The notes under the pieces: generated by a model
Told to the model about the DNA's origin: nothing
What the model saw: only the letters and a program-made list of their open reading frames with translations
Database searches by the model: none
In this document: positions 1 through 11,579 of the stretch, piece by piece
How positions within the stretch are numbered: position 1 is the stretch's first letter
Layout of the letters: each line of letters starts with the position of its first letter
Made by a program: the position numbers and the translations under genes
Assembly (NCBI GenBank): GCA_022822305.1
Contig: JAJEBY010000016.1
Span: 496,001-560,000, forward strand
Direction of reading: 5' to 3'
Origin: Anaerolineae bacterium
Lineage (GTDB): Bacteria > Chloroflexota > Anaerolineae > Aggregatilineales > Phototrophicaceae
DNA length: 64,000 bases

Positions 1-443
1 CTGACCAGGAAGAAGGTCAAAATCGCTTCATAGAGCGCCGCGGTCCAGACGGCATTTTCGGTAAGGAAGCCGGTAGTCTGGCCGAAGTTATAGGCGTTTT
101 CGCCCAGGAAACTCACAAGGCCGGGGTTGTCTTGCGGAAGCGCGGCGACCAATACCAGTGCGGCGACGATGCCGCCGACGAATTGCGCGATCATGAATGT
201 TATCGATTTGCGCGCGTCTTGCTGCCCGCCAACCCACAGACCAAGCGTCACGGCCGGGTTGAATTGCGCGCCCGATATGTGGCCGTAAGTATAGATCAAA
301 CCTACCAGAATCAGCCCGTGGGCCAGGGCCGGAACGACGACGCCGAAAACCGGCGCCACAACCACGGCTGCTGACCCCACAAATACCAGTACAAAGGTTC
401 CGATTAACTCGGCGAGAGATTCGCGATAAAGCTGATCAGTCAT
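1..443 (-). CDS. Aquaporin / MIP family channel (3' end beyond window)
   Basis: The first 147 residues of a membrane channel are present; the C-terminus lies beyond the left edge. The N-terminus reads MTDQLYRESLAELIGTFVLV, which is the typical first transmembrane helix of MIP channels with its conserved Glu. Around residue 60 the segment HISGAQFNPAVTLGLW carries the first NPA box, so water or small neutral solutes are the likely substrates. The second NPA box would lie outside the window, so aquaporin and glycerol facilitator cannot be separated. The ATG is preceded by a GGGGGA ribosome-binding site. A TATAAT box lies about 50 bases upstream. Confidence 0.88.
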   Translation of the reverse strand, partial: MTDQLYRESLAELIGTFVLVFVGSAAVVVAPVFGVVVPALAHGLILVGLIYTYGHISGAQFNPAVTLGLWVGGQQDARKSITFMIAQFVGGIVAALVLVAALPQDNPGLVSFLGENAYNFGQTTGFLTENAVWTAALYEAILTFFLV

Positions 444-806
444 TTTTCCCCCAGTTACTGTTAGACCTGAATCGCTGCGAAAGGACCCTAACATTATAAA
501 CCCGGAGCTTCGGATTGAGTACTTTTTCGAGGCCGATTCTCGGCAGCGCGACTTTACAGAATCGGCAGAGTTTGATATAACTCCGTCGCCTACTGTATGC
601 GTGATAGAACTATATGTGCCGAGCCAACATTCTCTATAGGGGCGCTTGTCTTTGGTAGCTCATGTAATAGGCCTGAGCCAAAACAGCGGTTGTCAAGCGG
701 CGCCCGGCCTGTAAATCTGCAGGTTCGAGACACTATGGCTACACGGTACAGTAGGTCTGCGCTAATCGACAGCGTGCGTGAATGACGCGCGCTGTTTTGA
801 TTTGGG
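444..806. other. Intergenic stretch without a recognised gene
   Basis: This 363-base stretch separates the aquaporin start from the LCP gene stop. Apart from the aquaporin -10 box I see no ORF with a family signature, no tRNA fold and no clear terminator. A tRNA-like GGTTCGAG near 720 has no complementary T-stem. Confidence 0.5.
493..498 (-). promoter_or_regulatory. -10 box of the aquaporin promoter
   Basis: A perfect TATAAT on the minus strand lies about 50 bases before the aquaporin start. The -35 position 17 bases further up reads TACTCA, only 3 of 6 matches, so the promoter is weakly supported. Confidence 0.4.
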
Positions 807-2081
807 TTAGTTCGAATACTCACTGCCGAAAATCTGGTTCATGAGATAGTAGAGTTGCGCTTGTTTGGGGATTAGCGCGAACAGGCCATCTTCGGTGGTG
901 TAGTCCTCGACGTAATTGTAATCCATCACACCCTTGGTGATATTGCCGCCATCGATTTCCGCCGCAAACAGCACGAGTTGCAGGACGTCTTCGAATCCTA
1001 AGTCCGTATGAATATTGTCGTTGAATGAATTCCACAGCTGCGGCGCCTGCAGGACGAGCTGCGGGATCATGTTGAAGTCGAGGATGCGATCGCGGATCGC
1101 CGTAATCACTTGCTGCTGGCGTTCGGCGCGGCGCATATCGTTGTTGCCGTGTCGCGTGCGAGCGAAGCGCAGGGCATCGTATCCGCCGAGCATGTGCGTG
1201 CCGGGCGTAATGACCAGCGGATCGTAACCGTAATTCATGTCCGGATACTTCTGATCATTGATCATGTAGTCGATGGTTATCTCGACGCCGCCGATGATAT
1301 CGACGATGTCGATCAGCGCCTGGAAGTCCATCAATACGTATTTGTGAACGCGAATGCCGAAATTCCATTGGACGGTGCGCTTCAGCAGGTCCGGTCCGGA
1401 GGCAAAGCGCTGTCCTTCGCCAACGCTGAGGACGGTATTGATTTTGAGACGCTTTTCGAATCCGGGCGCCTGGACCAAGAGGTCACGAGGGATGCTGAGA
1501 ATGCCGATGTGTTTGCCGACGGGATCAATGCTGATCAGCATCAGACTGTCGGTGCGATATGCCCAGCCCACTTCTCCCGGTCGGCGATCGACCCCGCCGA
1601 CGATCATCGTCATGCGCGAAGGACTATCCCAAGCCTGCAATTCAATGAGGGCGCCGTCGGCATCGGGCAGCACGTGGACACCGACAATTCTGCCGTCGTC
1701 GACATATTCGGTACGCGCGTCGACGGGGGTCGGCAATCTGCCGCCGATGTCCGCGGTTGGAATGACTTCTTGAGCGGCATGCGGCAGCCGCACCAGAACC
1801 AGCATCGCGAGGACAATCATGCCGAAAACGGCGATCATGCTGCCGGCTATGAAGACCCAAGCCCAATCGCGCAACCGCCGTCTGCCGCGCGCGCTGCGTT
1901 TCAAGCTGCGCTGGCGAGCCAATGATTGCCGCGGCGGCGGTGGCGGCATCCCAATCGGTTCCTGATCCGGCAATGCGTGTGAAAAAGCGGTCGGCGCCGG
2001 GCGTTGATGACCGTCGCTCGACGAATGCCGCGCACTGGCATTTGACAATGCGCTTTCCTTGATGTCGAATCTATTGGACAT
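807..2081 (-). CDS. LytR-CpsA-Psr (LCP) family cell-wall polymer ligase
   Basis: LCP enzymes transfer lipid-linked glycopolymers to the cell wall at the outer face of the membrane. The 424-residue protein has a cytoplasmic, proline-rich N-terminus with PPPPPR and an arginine-rich stretch. One transmembrane helix follows at about residues 74-98. The LCP domain then runs from about 150 to 335. Visible landmarks are RTDSLMLISID, the SIPRDLLV strand that contacts the polyprenyl phosphate, and the FARTRH arginine cluster followed by RRAERQQQV. The C-terminal 60 residues complete the usual single-domain length. It is a single gene transcribed away from lipM. The polymer it attaches is unknown; a glycosyltransferase block lies 35 kb away. 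Confidence 0.9.
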   Translation of the reverse strand: MSNRFDIKESALSNASARHSSSDGHQRPAPTAFSHALPDQEPIGMPPPPPRQSLARQRSLKRSARGRRRLRDWAWVFIAGSMIAVFGMIVLAMLVLVRLPHAAQEVIPTADIGGRLPTPVDARTEYVDDGRIVGVHVLPDADGALIELQAWDSPSRMTMIVGGVDRRPGEVGWAYRTDSLMLISIDPVGKHIGILSIPRDLLVQAPGFEKRLKINTVLSVGEGQRFASGPDLLKRTVQWNFGIRVHKYVLMDFQALIDIVDIIGGVEITIDYMINDQKYPDMNYGYDPLVITPGTHMLGGYDALRFARTRHGNNDMRRAERQQQVITAIRDRILDFNMIPQLVLQAPQLWNSFNDNIHTDLGFEDVLQLVLFAAEIDGGNITKGVMDYNYVEDYTTEDGLFALIPKQAQLYYLMNQIFGSEYSN

Positions 2082-2143
2082 TCGGGGACGATTCCGTTTA
2101 GTCTGCTACTGTCATCAAGCGTCAGTATAGGCAAGGTCCGAAA

Positions 2144-2962
2144 ATGCGGCAACTGCGTTTGGTACGAGACTTGCAGTTTAGGGACGGCGCCAGCAACATG
2201 GCTGCGGATTGCGCCATTCTGGAAGCTGTCGCGGCCAAGACGCAGCCCCCGACTTTGCGGTTGTACGGTTGGGATCCGTTCTGTTTGTCAATCGGTTACG
2301 GGCAGCGCGTGGCCGATGTCGACATGTCCGCGCTGGCGGCGCGAGGATGGCAGCTTGTGCGCAGACCGACAGGCGGCAAGGCAATCTTGCACGGCGACGA
2401 ACTCACCTACAGCCTGTGCCTGCCATTGGACCATCCGCTGGCGGCCGGCTCGGTCATCGAAAGCTATCGAGAGATTAGCCGCGGATTGTCGTTAGCCTTG
2501 CTTGAGCTGGGATTGCCGGTGCGCTCGGAGAAAGCGGCGACCAGTCAAAGCGGTCGTCATGCGGGGCCCGTCTGCTTCGAGCTGTCTTCGCATTACGAGA
2601 TCACCGTCGATGGGCGGAAACTGGTGGGGAGCGCGCAGATGCGCCGCAAGCGCGGCATCCTGCAACATGGCACGCTTCCCTTGGTCGGAGATGTGGCGCG
2701 CATCTGCGATGTGTTGAACTTCGATTCCGACGCGGCTCGTGAACGGCAGCGGCAGCAGGTGCGCGAACGGGCGCTGGCGCTTGCCGAAGTCATGGATGCG
2801 CCGCCGCGATGGAACGATGTCGCCGACGCCTTGACGCTAGGATTTCAGCGCGCATTCGCGATGGAGGCGCGAGTAGATTCGCTCTCAAGCGATGAAATGG
2901 CGCGAATGCGGGAATTGAAAATAGAACGGTTCGACAATCCCGAGTGGACGTCGAAACGCTAA
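2144..2962 (+). CDS. lipM: LipM-type octanoyltransferase / lipoate-protein ligase A family
   Basis: This 272-residue cofactor transferase of the BPL/LplA fold probably moves octanoyl groups from acyl carrier protein onto GcvH or E2 lipoyl domains. The RRPTGGKAILHGDELTYS segment (about 73-90) is the LplA/LipM acyl-binding motif. PVCFE places a cysteine at residue 144 in the position of the LipM catalytic Cys, and DGRKLVGSAQ supplies the conserved lysine. The C-terminal accessory domain of true lipoate ligases is missing, which favours LipM over LplA. LipM and LipL-like amidotransferases are not easily told apart from sequence alone. The gene stands alone, divergent from the LCP gene and convergent with rlmI. 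Confidence 0.8.
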   Translation: MRQLRLVRDLQFRDGASNMAADCAILEAVAAKTQPPTLRLYGWDPFCLSIGYGQRVADVDMSALAARGWQLVRRPTGGKAILHGDELTYSLCLPLDHPLAAGSVIESYREISRGLSLALLELGLPVRSEKAATSQSGRHAGPVCFELSSHYEITVDGRKLVGSAQMRRKRGILQHGTLPLVGDVARICDVLNFDSDAARERQRQQVRERALALAEVMDAPPRWNDVADALTLGFQRAFAMEARVDSLSSDEMARMRELKIERFDNPEWTSKR

Positions 2963-2997
2963 AGACAGGCATCGCGGCGGCCGCGCAGGCGCCTGGC

Positions 2998-4227
2998 TCA
3001 ATTGACTCGTAGCAGCAGCCCCTTGAGGTATTGGCCTTCGGGAAAAGTCAGGGCGACCGGATGGTCCTCAGCGGCGGACAAGACCTGTATAACCTGCGCT
3101 TCTCGGCCCGCATCCAGCGAGGCGGCGAACACAACTTTGTGAAAGAGATCGCGGCTGATGGCGCCTGAACAAGAGAAGGTCATCATCTGGCCGCCGGGTT
3201 TGATCAGTTTGAAGGCCTGAAGATTGAGGTCCTTATAGCCGCGTGTGGCGCGGGCGATCTGCCCTTTGTGATGCGCGAATTTGGGCGGATCGACCACTAT
3301 GATATCAAAGCGCTGGTTTTCATCCTGGCAATAACGCAGATACTCGAAGGCGTCGGCGAGTATATACTCGGATTTGCTGCATGACTGAGGATTATCGAAA
3401 CCGTTTAGCGCCTCGTTGCGCTCCGCCAACTCGAGCGCCGCGCGCGAAGAATCAACATTGATGGCGCGCACGTTTCCACATTTGAGCGCGGCGAAGGCGA
3501 AGCCGCCACTGTAACTGAAGAGATTCAGCAGATTGACAGCATCTGTCGGGGCGCTGTACTCGCGCTGGATCAGATCGTGAAGGATGCGGCGGTTGCTGCG
3601 CTGATCGAGATAGAAGCCGGTCTTTTGACCGCGCTGGATATCGACATGGTAGTTTGCAAGCTCGGCGATTGGGATAGTCTCCGGCGGAGATTTGCCCATG
3701 AGCAGGCCTTGCGCGGACGCTAGTCCTTCCGCGCGGCGCGCATCAATGTCACTGCGTTCGTACACGTTTTCCCAGCCGAATTCTTCTTTCATGATTCCGG
3801 CCAAGATGTGTTTGTGTTGGTCGATGTAAAGCGTTTGCGCCTGGATTACCGCCCAATCGCCATAGCAATCGATGACCAGCCCGGGCGCGAAATCGTTCTC
3901 GGCGTTCACAAGGCGATAGGCCGCGGCGCCCACATCGTTTTGCGCCTGTCGGAGATGAGCGCGCGCACGGAAGGCGCGGGTTAGAATTTGCCGCCACCAA
4001 TCGCCGTCGATGGGCAGATCGTTCCAGCTCAAGATACGTACTTGGATTTGCGATCGAGAGTTCCAGTAGCCGCGCGCGAGGAAGCGCCCCTTATGATCGA
4101 GGATGGTCACCAGTTCGCCGTCGACAGCTCGTTCCGCGCGGGCAATGGCGCCGGAGAAGATCCAGGGATGTCGATTACGAATGGGCTTTTCGCGTCCCGG
4201 CTTGATAGTGACCCGACCCTCGGGCAT
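2998..4227 (-). CDS. RlmI-like class I SAM-dependent rRNA methyltransferase
   Basis: The 409-residue protein matches the RlmI/RlmK family, which forms m5C in 23S rRNA. A PUA-type RNA-binding domain occupies about residues 1-75 (start MPEGRVTIKPGREKPIRNRH, then HPWIFSGAI). The linker with GQKTGFYLDQRSNR is characteristic of the family. The Rossmann methyltransferase domain follows, with NLFSYSGGFAFAA as the SAM loop and VDPPKFAHHK as the catalytic DPPxF motif. The start lies 4 bases after the ligA stop, so the two genes are probably co-transcribed in the order polX, SH3b protein, ligA, this gene. The specific target base is inferred from the family. Confidence 0.87.
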   Translation of the reverse strand: MPEGRVTIKPGREKPIRNRHPWIFSGAIARAERAVDGELVTILDHKGRFLARGYWNSRSQIQVRILSWNDLPIDGDWWRQILTRAFRARAHLRQAQNDVGAAAYRLVNAENDFAPGLVIDCYGDWAVIQAQTLYIDQHKHILAGIMKEEFGWENVYERSDIDARRAEGLASAQGLLMGKSPPETIPIAELANYHVDIQRGQKTGFYLDQRSNRRILHDLIQREYSAPTDAVNLLNLFSYSGGFAFAALKCGNVRAINVDSSRAALELAERNEALNGFDNPQSCSKSEYILADAFEYLRYCQDENQRFDIIVVDPPKFAHHKGQIARATRGYKDLNLQAFKLIKPGGQMMTFSCSGAISRDLFHKVVFAASLDAGREAQVIQVLSAAEDHPVALTFPEGQYLKGLLLRVN

Positions 4228-4231
4228 GCTC

Positions 4232-6508
<2,277 letters not shown>

Positions 6509-7186
6509 CTATTCTGTAACTCGCAGGTAATTGGCGGCCGCCCAGCCTTCGACTTGAATGTCGCGATCGCGAATGCGCCACCAGGTAAAGCCGCCCGCTT
6601 GCTGAGGACCGTCAATCACTTGAAATGATGTGCCCTCCGGCGCGCGAAACAGAATTGTGCTGTCGATCAATCCGGGCAGATTGCGGACATTGAGTTCTTG
6701 ATCGCCGACATCGGCAACTTCGACGCTGGCCCCGATGGTCAGCGGAAGGGGCGTCAAGGTGATGACTACCGTCGGCAGGATCGGACCATCGATTTGCAGG
6801 TTTTCCGGGGTGTGGGCGGCGATAACGAGCTGCACGCCACCGGGCGCGTTTTTTGTCGACTGATCAGGTGGCGCTGAATCCACAGTTGGGTTCAAGTCAA
6901 CGGCTGCGGTTATGCTGATCACTGGCGTCGCGGCGATGGTTGGTTCACTCGCGCGCAGCGAGAATACCGCAAAGGCGATGGCGGCTGAAGCGGCCATCAC
7001 GATCACGAGCATCAATAGGATTGACCAAGCCGGAAAGTTAAAGGGACTCTTCGCGCGACGCTGGAGCTGACGCAGTTTTCTCTGCTGCAATCCATCCAGA
7101 TGCCAATCCAGGTTGCGCGGCACCTGGGGCTCGTGTAGCGCCTCTCGCTGGGCAGACTCTTGATTCTGCTGCGGCTGCTCGGACAT
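6509..7186 (-). CDS. Membrane-anchored protein with C-terminal SH3b domain
   Basis: This 225-residue protein is not assignable to a named gene. A Gln/Arg-rich cytoplasmic N-terminus of about 50 residues precedes one transmembrane helix (LLMLVIVMAASAAIAFAVF, about 56-75). A Thr/Pro/Val-rich linker follows. The last 75 residues form an SH3b-like fold: LNVRNLPGL, GTSFQVIDGP, WWRIRD and VEGWAAANYL are the hallmark strands. SH3b domains often bind cell-wall material outside the membrane, so an envelope role is inferred. It lies 15 bases upstream of ligA and 13 bases downstream of polX on the same strand, apparently as part of their transcript. Confidence 0.7.
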   Translation of the reverse strand: MSEQPQQNQESAQREALHEPQVPRNLDWHLDGLQQRKLRQLQRRAKSPFNFPAWSILLMLVIVMAASAAIAFAVFSLRASEPTIAATPVISITAAVDLNPTVDSAPPDQSTKNAPGGVQLVIAAHTPENLQIDGPILPTVVITLTPLPLTIGASVEVADVGDQELNVRNLPGLIDSTILFRAPEGTSFQVIDGPQQAGGFTWWRIRDRDIQVEGWAAANYLRVTE

Positions 7187-7199
7187 GTTGCAAACGCGC

Positions 7200-8954
7200 C
7201 TACGACCGACGGCTGCCGATCCATTGACGGAAACGTGCGATATCCCAGGTATTCACCACATGCCGCGCTTCGACCCAGCCGCGGCGAGCGTTTGTTATGC
7301 CGTAATCCATCAGATCCAGGTGGGAGATTGCGTGGGCGTCGGTGTTGATGGCGACCAGGACGCCGGCGTCTTTCGCCATACGCGCCAGCGACGGCTTGAG
7401 ATCGAGGCGGAGTGGATTGGCGTTGATCTCCAAAATAGTCTCGTTTGCCGCGGCCGCTTCCATGACCGCGTCCCAGTCGGCGTCAACCTCTTCGCGATGG
7501 GGAAACTGCCGCGCCGACGGATGCCCGATCATATGGATATAGGGATTGGATATGGCGCTCAGAAGGCGCATGGTGATCTGCTCGCGCTTCTGCCCCAAGC
7601 CGGAGTGCAGCGACGCGATGGCGAAATCCAGCTGTTTAAGAATCTCGTCGGGATAGTCCAGGCTGCCATCGGCGCGAATATCGACCTCGCTGCCGGCGAA
7701 TATCTGGATATCGTCGCCGAATTCGTCGTCGATGCGCCGGACTTCTTCAACTTGCGCCAGCAGGCGTTCAATGGAAAGGCCGTTGGCGACGCCAAGGCTG
7801 CGCGAATGATCGGTGATGACGATGTATTGATGACCGCGTTCAATGCAGGCGGCCGCCATCTCGCGGATGGTTTGCTTGCCATCGCTGGCGGTGGTGTGCA
7901 TATGCAGATCGGCGACGATATCGGCTCGCGAGACGAGCTGCGGAAGCTGATGCGCCTGGGCGGCTTCGATCTCACCGGCGTCTTCGCGCAGTTCCGGCGG
8001 CACGTATTGCAGCCCGAGCGCCGCATAAACTTTTTCTTCGCTGTCGCAGAGGATCTTGTCGGCGGATTCGATGATGATCTTGTCGTCATCCACCGGGCTC
8101 AGCGCGTGCTCGTTGAGGCTCAGCCCTTGGTTGAGCGCGATCCCCCGCATCTTGACGTTATGCGCCTGGCTGCCGGTGAAGTAGGTGAGCGCGGTTCCCC
8201 AACGAGATTTGTGCAGCACGCGCACATCGACCTGGAGTCCAGATTGCAGCTCGACCGAGCTTTTGGTGGGTCCGTGCCCCAGGACGCGCGCAACATTTTC
8301 CATGCCGACAAAGCGATCCATGATCGGCGCGGCGTCAGCGCTGGCGATGAGGATATCGACATCGCCGATGGTTTCGCGTCCGCGGCGAATGCTGCCGGCG
8401 ATGGCGCCTTCTTCCGCTTCGGGCAGCTCCAGCAGCAGGTCCAAAATGCTCTGGGCGGCGGGCAAGGCGTCGCCGATGGATGAGCGTCCGGTTTGACGCG
8501 ACAAGGCTTCGATGCCTTCAAGAATCTTCTCCTGGCTTTTCTTGCCCATGCCGGGCAACGCCGCCAGTTGGCCCTGTCCGGCCGCTTCCTTCAGGTCCTC
8601 GATGTCGGTGATATCCAGCTGCTCCCAAAAGAGCTTGGCTTTCTTGGGACCGACGCCGTTGATATGCATGATGTCGACCAGGCCTTCGGGAATTTCGGCC
8701 GCGAGGCGGTTGTAGAAATCGAGCTCGCCGGTATCCAACATTTCGTCGATTTTGGCGGCGATGGTCTTGCCGATGTGGCTCAACTGGGTCAAGCCGCCCG
8801 CTTGTGATATGGCGCGCAGGTCGCGCGGCAGGGCGCGGATCGTCTCAGCCGCCCGCCGATACGAGAGGACGCGATGGATATTGTCTCCACGGATTTGCAG
8901 CATGTCGCTGCAGCGCTCGAAAATTTCGGCTATTTCTCTATTGCTGAGGCTCAA
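7200..8954 (-). CDS. polX: PolX: family X DNA polymerase with PHP exonuclease domain
   Basis: Bacterial PolX fills short gaps in base-excision repair and carries a 3'-5' exonuclease in its PHP domain. This 584-residue protein has the expected order. The N-terminal HhH domain spans about 1-150 with GVGPKKAKLFWEQL and LPGMGKKSQEKI. The nucleotidyltransferase palm has GSIRRGRETIGDVDILI, whose aspartates are catalytic. The C-terminal PHP domain begins with ADLHMHTTASDGKQTI near residue 345 and ends with INTDAHAISHLDLMDYG. All metal-binding His and Asp residues I can recognise are present. Translation starts at TTG, six bases after a GGGAG ribosome-binding site. An extended -10 promoter lies about 50 bases upstream. 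Confidence 0.93.
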   Translation of the reverse strand: MSLSNREIAEIFERCSDMLQIRGDNIHRVLSYRRAAETIRALPRDLRAISQAGGLTQLSHIGKTIAAKIDEMLDTGELDFYNRLAAEIPEGLVDIMHINGVGPKKAKLFWEQLDITDIEDLKEAAGQGQLAALPGMGKKSQEKILEGIEALSRQTGRSSIGDALPAAQSILDLLLELPEAEEGAIAGSIRRGRETIGDVDILIASADAAPIMDRFVGMENVARVLGHGPTKSSVELQSGLQVDVRVLHKSRWGTALTYFTGSQAHNVKMRGIALNQGLSLNEHALSPVDDDKIIIESADKILCDSEEKVYAALGLQYVPPELREDAGEIEAAQAHQLPQLVSRADIVADLHMHTTASDGKQTIREMAAACIERGHQYIVITDHSRSLGVANGLSIERLLAQVEEVRRIDDEFGDDIQIFAGSEVDIRADGSLDYPDEILKQLDFAIASLHSGLGQKREQITMRLLSAISNPYIHMIGHPSARQFPHREEVDADWDAVMEAAAANETILEINANPLRLDLKPSLARMAKDAGVLVAINTDAHAISHLDLMDYGITNARRGWVEARHVVNTWDIARFRQWIGSRRS

Positions 8955-9001
8955 ATCCGACTCCCGTTGATGTCACACATTTAGAACACATTTTCGCTGA
9001 A

Positions 9002-9010
9002 AGTATAGCA
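9002..9010 (-). promoter_or_regulatory. Extended -10 promoter of polX
   Basis: On the minus strand the sequence reads TGC followed by TATACT, an extended -10 element about 50 bases before the polX start. The flanks CTCTGC and TTT recur at the substrate-binding-protein promoter near 59615. No convincing -35 box is present, as is common for extended -10 promoters. Confidence 0.45.
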
Positions 9011-9060
9011 GAGAACGTTGGCACATTGTAGTTGAATTGGGGACCTTGCGACAGCGGCGC

Positions 9061-9089
9061 TTGACAGGCGCGGCAAGGCGCGATAGCAT
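9061..9089 (+). promoter_or_regulatory. trp operon promoter (TTGACA, 17-base spacer, TAGCAT)
   Basis: A perfect -35 hexamer TTGACA (9061-9066) is followed after exactly 17 bases by TAGCAT (9084-9089). Transcription would begin near 9096, just before the first T-box helix, giving a leader of about 300 bases before trpE. Confidence 0.7.
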
Positions 9090-9109
9090 TTGACGAAATT
9101 GCATAGCTC

Positions 9110-9385
9110 TTTCAAAGACTGTGAACCGGAAGAGTACGCATCATCACGGCGTAAAGAGAATCGCTGGCTGCTGTGAAAGCGAGACGCACGGAGATGCGGA
9201 ATGGGCTGGGGAGTTGCGCGGGCGAAAAGGCGACTTAGTAGCTTGTGACGGCGAGCGCTCCGTGATCAAGGCGCGGGATATCGACCGAGTGTCTGTATCC
9301 GCAGAGTGATCCGCCGGTTGGCGGATAATCAAGGTGGCACCGCGGGAACCCTTCTCGTCCTTGAATGGATGATTTGGGTTTTTTG
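9110..9385 (+). ncRNA. Tryptophan T-box leader with antiterminator and terminator
   Basis: The leader senses uncharged tRNA-Trp. Stem I contains the GAAGAGTA element, the pair CGCATC (9137-9142) with GATGCG (9193-9198), the AGAGA bulge, and a distal hairpin. Immediately 3' of GATGCG comes GAA-TGG, placing the specifier codon TGG (Trp) at 9202-9204. The T-box bulge is AAGGTGGCACCGCGG (9331-9345). In the antiterminator, TCAAGG (9329-9334) pairs with CCTTGA (9359-9364). The competing terminator pairs AACCC (9347-9351) with GGGTT (9376-9380) and TCGTCC with GGATGA around a TTGAAT loop, and ends in a T run. The two folds share bases 9359-9364, so they exclude each other. This indicates transcriptional control. 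Confidence 0.92.
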
Positions 9386-9403
9386 ATTTTATGGGAGCGT
9401 CAC

Positions 9404-10927
9404 ATGCAGCAATTGGTCAGTGAAACGCTAGTCAACATACGGCCGACGCGTCAAGAGATTTATGATCTCTTCAAGCTGGGCGATCATGTGCCGGTTTATC
9501 GCAGCCTGCTGGGCGATTTGGAGACGCCGGTCTCGGTTTACATGAAGTTGAAGCAAGCGGGAAAACCGGCGTTTCTGCTAGAGAGCGTCGAAGGCGGCGA
9601 GCAGGTTGGCCGGTATTCCTTCATTGGCGTCAATCCAAAGGGCGTGCTCGTCGTCGAAGACGAGCAGGTGCATTATGAGCGGGACGGGGAATCGGTGCGG
9701 TATCCGCTGCCGCCGGGCCAAGATCCGCTGCATGTGATCAAGAACTTGTTTGACAAGGTGAACCCGGTAGCGTTGGAAGGGCTTCCGCGGCTTGTTGGCG
9801 GCGCGGTTGGTTTTATGTCTTATGATATCGTGCGCTATTTCGAAGAATTGCCGGCGACGGCATCGGATGATTTGAGAGCGCCGACCGCCGCCTTTATGCT
9901 GCCGGATACGTTGGTAATCTTTGATCACGCCATGCATCAACTGATCGTGCTGGCGAATGCGCACAATACCTATGACGGTCCCGACGCCGCTTATGATCGC
10001 GCGCTGGAGAGCATTGACCAGATCATTGCGGCATTGGAAGCGCCGCTGCCGCATGATTACCATTTTGCAGTTGGCGGACAGGCGCATGGCGATCCCGTAT
10101 CGAATGTGGAGCAAGGCGTGCACGAAGATCGCGTACGCGCGGCCAAGGAATATATTCGCGATGGCGACGCCTTTCAGATTGTCTTGGCACAGCGTTTCAG
10201 CCGAGAATCCAGCGCGACTCCCTTGCAGATATATCGCGCGCTGCGCGCCACCAATCCCTCGCCCTATATGTTCTTGCTGGAATTCAGCGAAGATTTGACC
10301 CTGGTTGGCGCTTCGCCCGAGATGCTGGTGCGCCTGGAAGACGGCATCGCCTACAATCGGCCTTTGGCCGGCACGCGCCGCCGCGGCGTCGATGAGCAGG
10401 AAGATCTGGAGCTGGAGCGTGAATTGCTGAATGATCCCAAAGAACGCGCCGAGCACGTGATGCTGGTGGATCTGGGACGGAACGACTTGGGCCGCGTCTG
10501 CGATTATGGCACGGTCAAGGTCAAGAAGATGCTGTATATCGAACGCTATTCGCATGTTATGCACATCGTCAGTCAGATTGAAGGCGCCCTGCGCAAGGAC
10601 ATGGATGCCTTTGACTTGCTGCGCGCGACATTCCCGGCCGGGACATTGAGCGGCGCGCCAAAAGTGCGGGCGATGGAGATCATCGAGGAGCTGGAAGAAA
10701 CCCGGCGCGGGCCCTACGGCGGGGCGGTCGGGTACTTCAGTTTTGACGGCTCGATGGATATGTGCATCACCATTCGCACATTGCTGATGCAGAATGGGAC
10801 GATCAGCGTGCAAGCGGGCGGCGGCATCGTCGCCGATAGCGATCCGACGGCGGAATATTACGAGACCATCAACAAAGCCAAAGCCCTGTTTGAAGCCGTA
10901 GAATATGCCGAACGCGGATTGATGTAG
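9404..10927 (+). CDS. trpE: Anthranilate synthase component I
   Basis: TrpE converts chorismate and ammonia to anthranilate, the first committed Trp step. The N-terminal half carries the Trp feedback-binding LLES motif ([19 protein letters not shown]). The chorismate-binding half has [42 protein letters not shown] and the terminal [17 protein letters not shown]. Of three in-frame ATG codons I choose the one at 9404, because GGGAG lies seven bases before it. The upstream ATG at 9365 falls inside the T-box terminator hairpin. The protein then has 507 residues, the normal family length. It heads the trp operon and partners with the trpG product encoded next. Confidence 0.96.
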   Translation: MQQLVSETLVNIRPTRQEIYDLFKLGDHVPVYRSLLGDLETPVSVYMKLKQAGKPAFLLESVEGGEQVGRYSFIGVNPKGVLVVEDEQVHYERDGESVRYPLPPGQDPLHVIKNLFDKVNPVALEGLPRLVGGAVGFMSYDIVRYFEELPATASDDLRAPTAAFMLPDTLVIFDHAMHQLIVLANAHNTYDGPDAAYDRALESIDQIIAALEAPLPHDYHFAVGGQAHGDPVSNVEQGVHEDRVRAAKEYIRDGDAFQIVLAQRFSRESSATPLQIYRALRATNPSPYMFLLEFSEDLTLVGASPEMLVRLEDGIAYNRPLAGTRRRGVDEQEDLELERELLNDPKERAEHVMLVDLGRNDLGRVCDYGTVKVKKMLYIERYSHVMHIVSQIEGALRKDMDAFDLLRATFPAGTLSGAPKVRAMEIIEELEETRRGPYGGAVGYFSFDGSMDMCITIRTLLMQNGTISVQAGGGIVADSDPTAEYYETINKAKALFEAVEYAERGLM

Positions 10928-10970
10928 TTTGCTGAGGCGGCTGAAAACGGCCGGGCAAGGGAAGGCGACG

Positions 10971-11573
10971 ATGATCCTGGTTATCGACAATTACGACAGT
11001 TTCACCTACAACATCGTGCAAGAATTGGGCGAGCTGGGCGCGCGGCTGACGGTGTATCGCAACGACAAGATCACCGTGCCGGAGATACGGGACATGGGAC
11101 CGGAGCGCATCGTCATTTCGCCGGGACCGGGCTACCCGCGAGACGCCGGCATATCATTGGATGTCATCCGCGAGCTCGGCGCCGAGCTGCCGCTGCTGGG
11201 CATTTGCCTGGGGCATCAGGCGATCGGCGAGGCTTATGGTGGCGTGGTGGTTCACGCGCCGGAACTCATGCACGGCAAGACCAGCATGATCCATCATCAA
11301 GGGGATACGATATTCGGCGACATCCCGGATCCATTTGAAGCGACGCGTTATCACAGTCTGATTGTGGAAGAAGCGACCTTGCCCGAATGTTTGATGATTA
11401 CCGCTCGAACTGCGAGCGGCGAGATCATGGGATTGCGGCATAAGCGCGACCCGGTGATCGGCGTACAGTTTCATCCGGAAAGCATCTTGACGGCTTATGG
11501 CATGAAGATGCTGGAGAACTTCATGCATTATCAGCCGCAAGTGGCTGTGAGCGAAGAGATTCTCAAGGAATGA
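10971..11573 (+). CDS. trpG: Anthranilate synthase component II, glutamine amidotransferase
   Basis: This class I glutaminase supplies ammonia to TrpE and may also serve 4-amino-4-deoxychorismate synthesis, as many TrpG/PabA proteins do. The start is placed at the ATG that gives [20 protein letters not shown], preceded by GGAAGG. A frame extension upstream to 10929 adds only non-conserved residues. The 200-residue protein shows the oxyanion strand ISPGPGYP, the nucleophile elbow [15 protein letters not shown] with Cys79, and [11 protein letters not shown] with the catalytic His-Glu pair. It lies 43 bases after trpE and 6 bases before trpD. Confidence 0.95.
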   Translation: MILVIDNYDSFTYNIVQELGELGARLTVYRNDKITVPEIRDMGPERIVISPGPGYPRDAGISLDVIRELGAELPLLGICLGHQAIGEAYGGVVVHAPELMHGKTSMIHHQGDTIFGDIPDPFEATRYHSLIVEEATLPECLMITARTASGEIMGLRHKRDPVIGVQFHPESILTAYGMKMLENFMHYQPQVAVSEEILKE

Positions 11574-11579
11574 CCCATT

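Noticed and set aside
700..745. tRNA-like GGTTCGAG near 720
   Set aside because: The flanking bases do not pair as a T-stem and no acceptor stem or anticodon arm can be drawn.
661..800. A minus-strand TTGACA near 690 as a promoter for the aquaporin gene
   Set aside because: The only downstream -10 candidate (TATTAC) is 21 bases away, too far for a normal promoter, and it is about 250 bases from the gene.
9365..9403. An earlier in-frame ATG for trpE
   Set aside because: It lies within the T-box terminator hairpin, adds non-conserved residues and has no ribosome-binding site. The ATG at 9404 has GGGAG.
9578..10990. Long minus-strand frame opposite trpE, and similar plus-strand frames at 5042-6253 and 7185-8483 opposite ligA and polX
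   Set aside because: All are shadows of strongly conserved genes, with no recognisable protein features.
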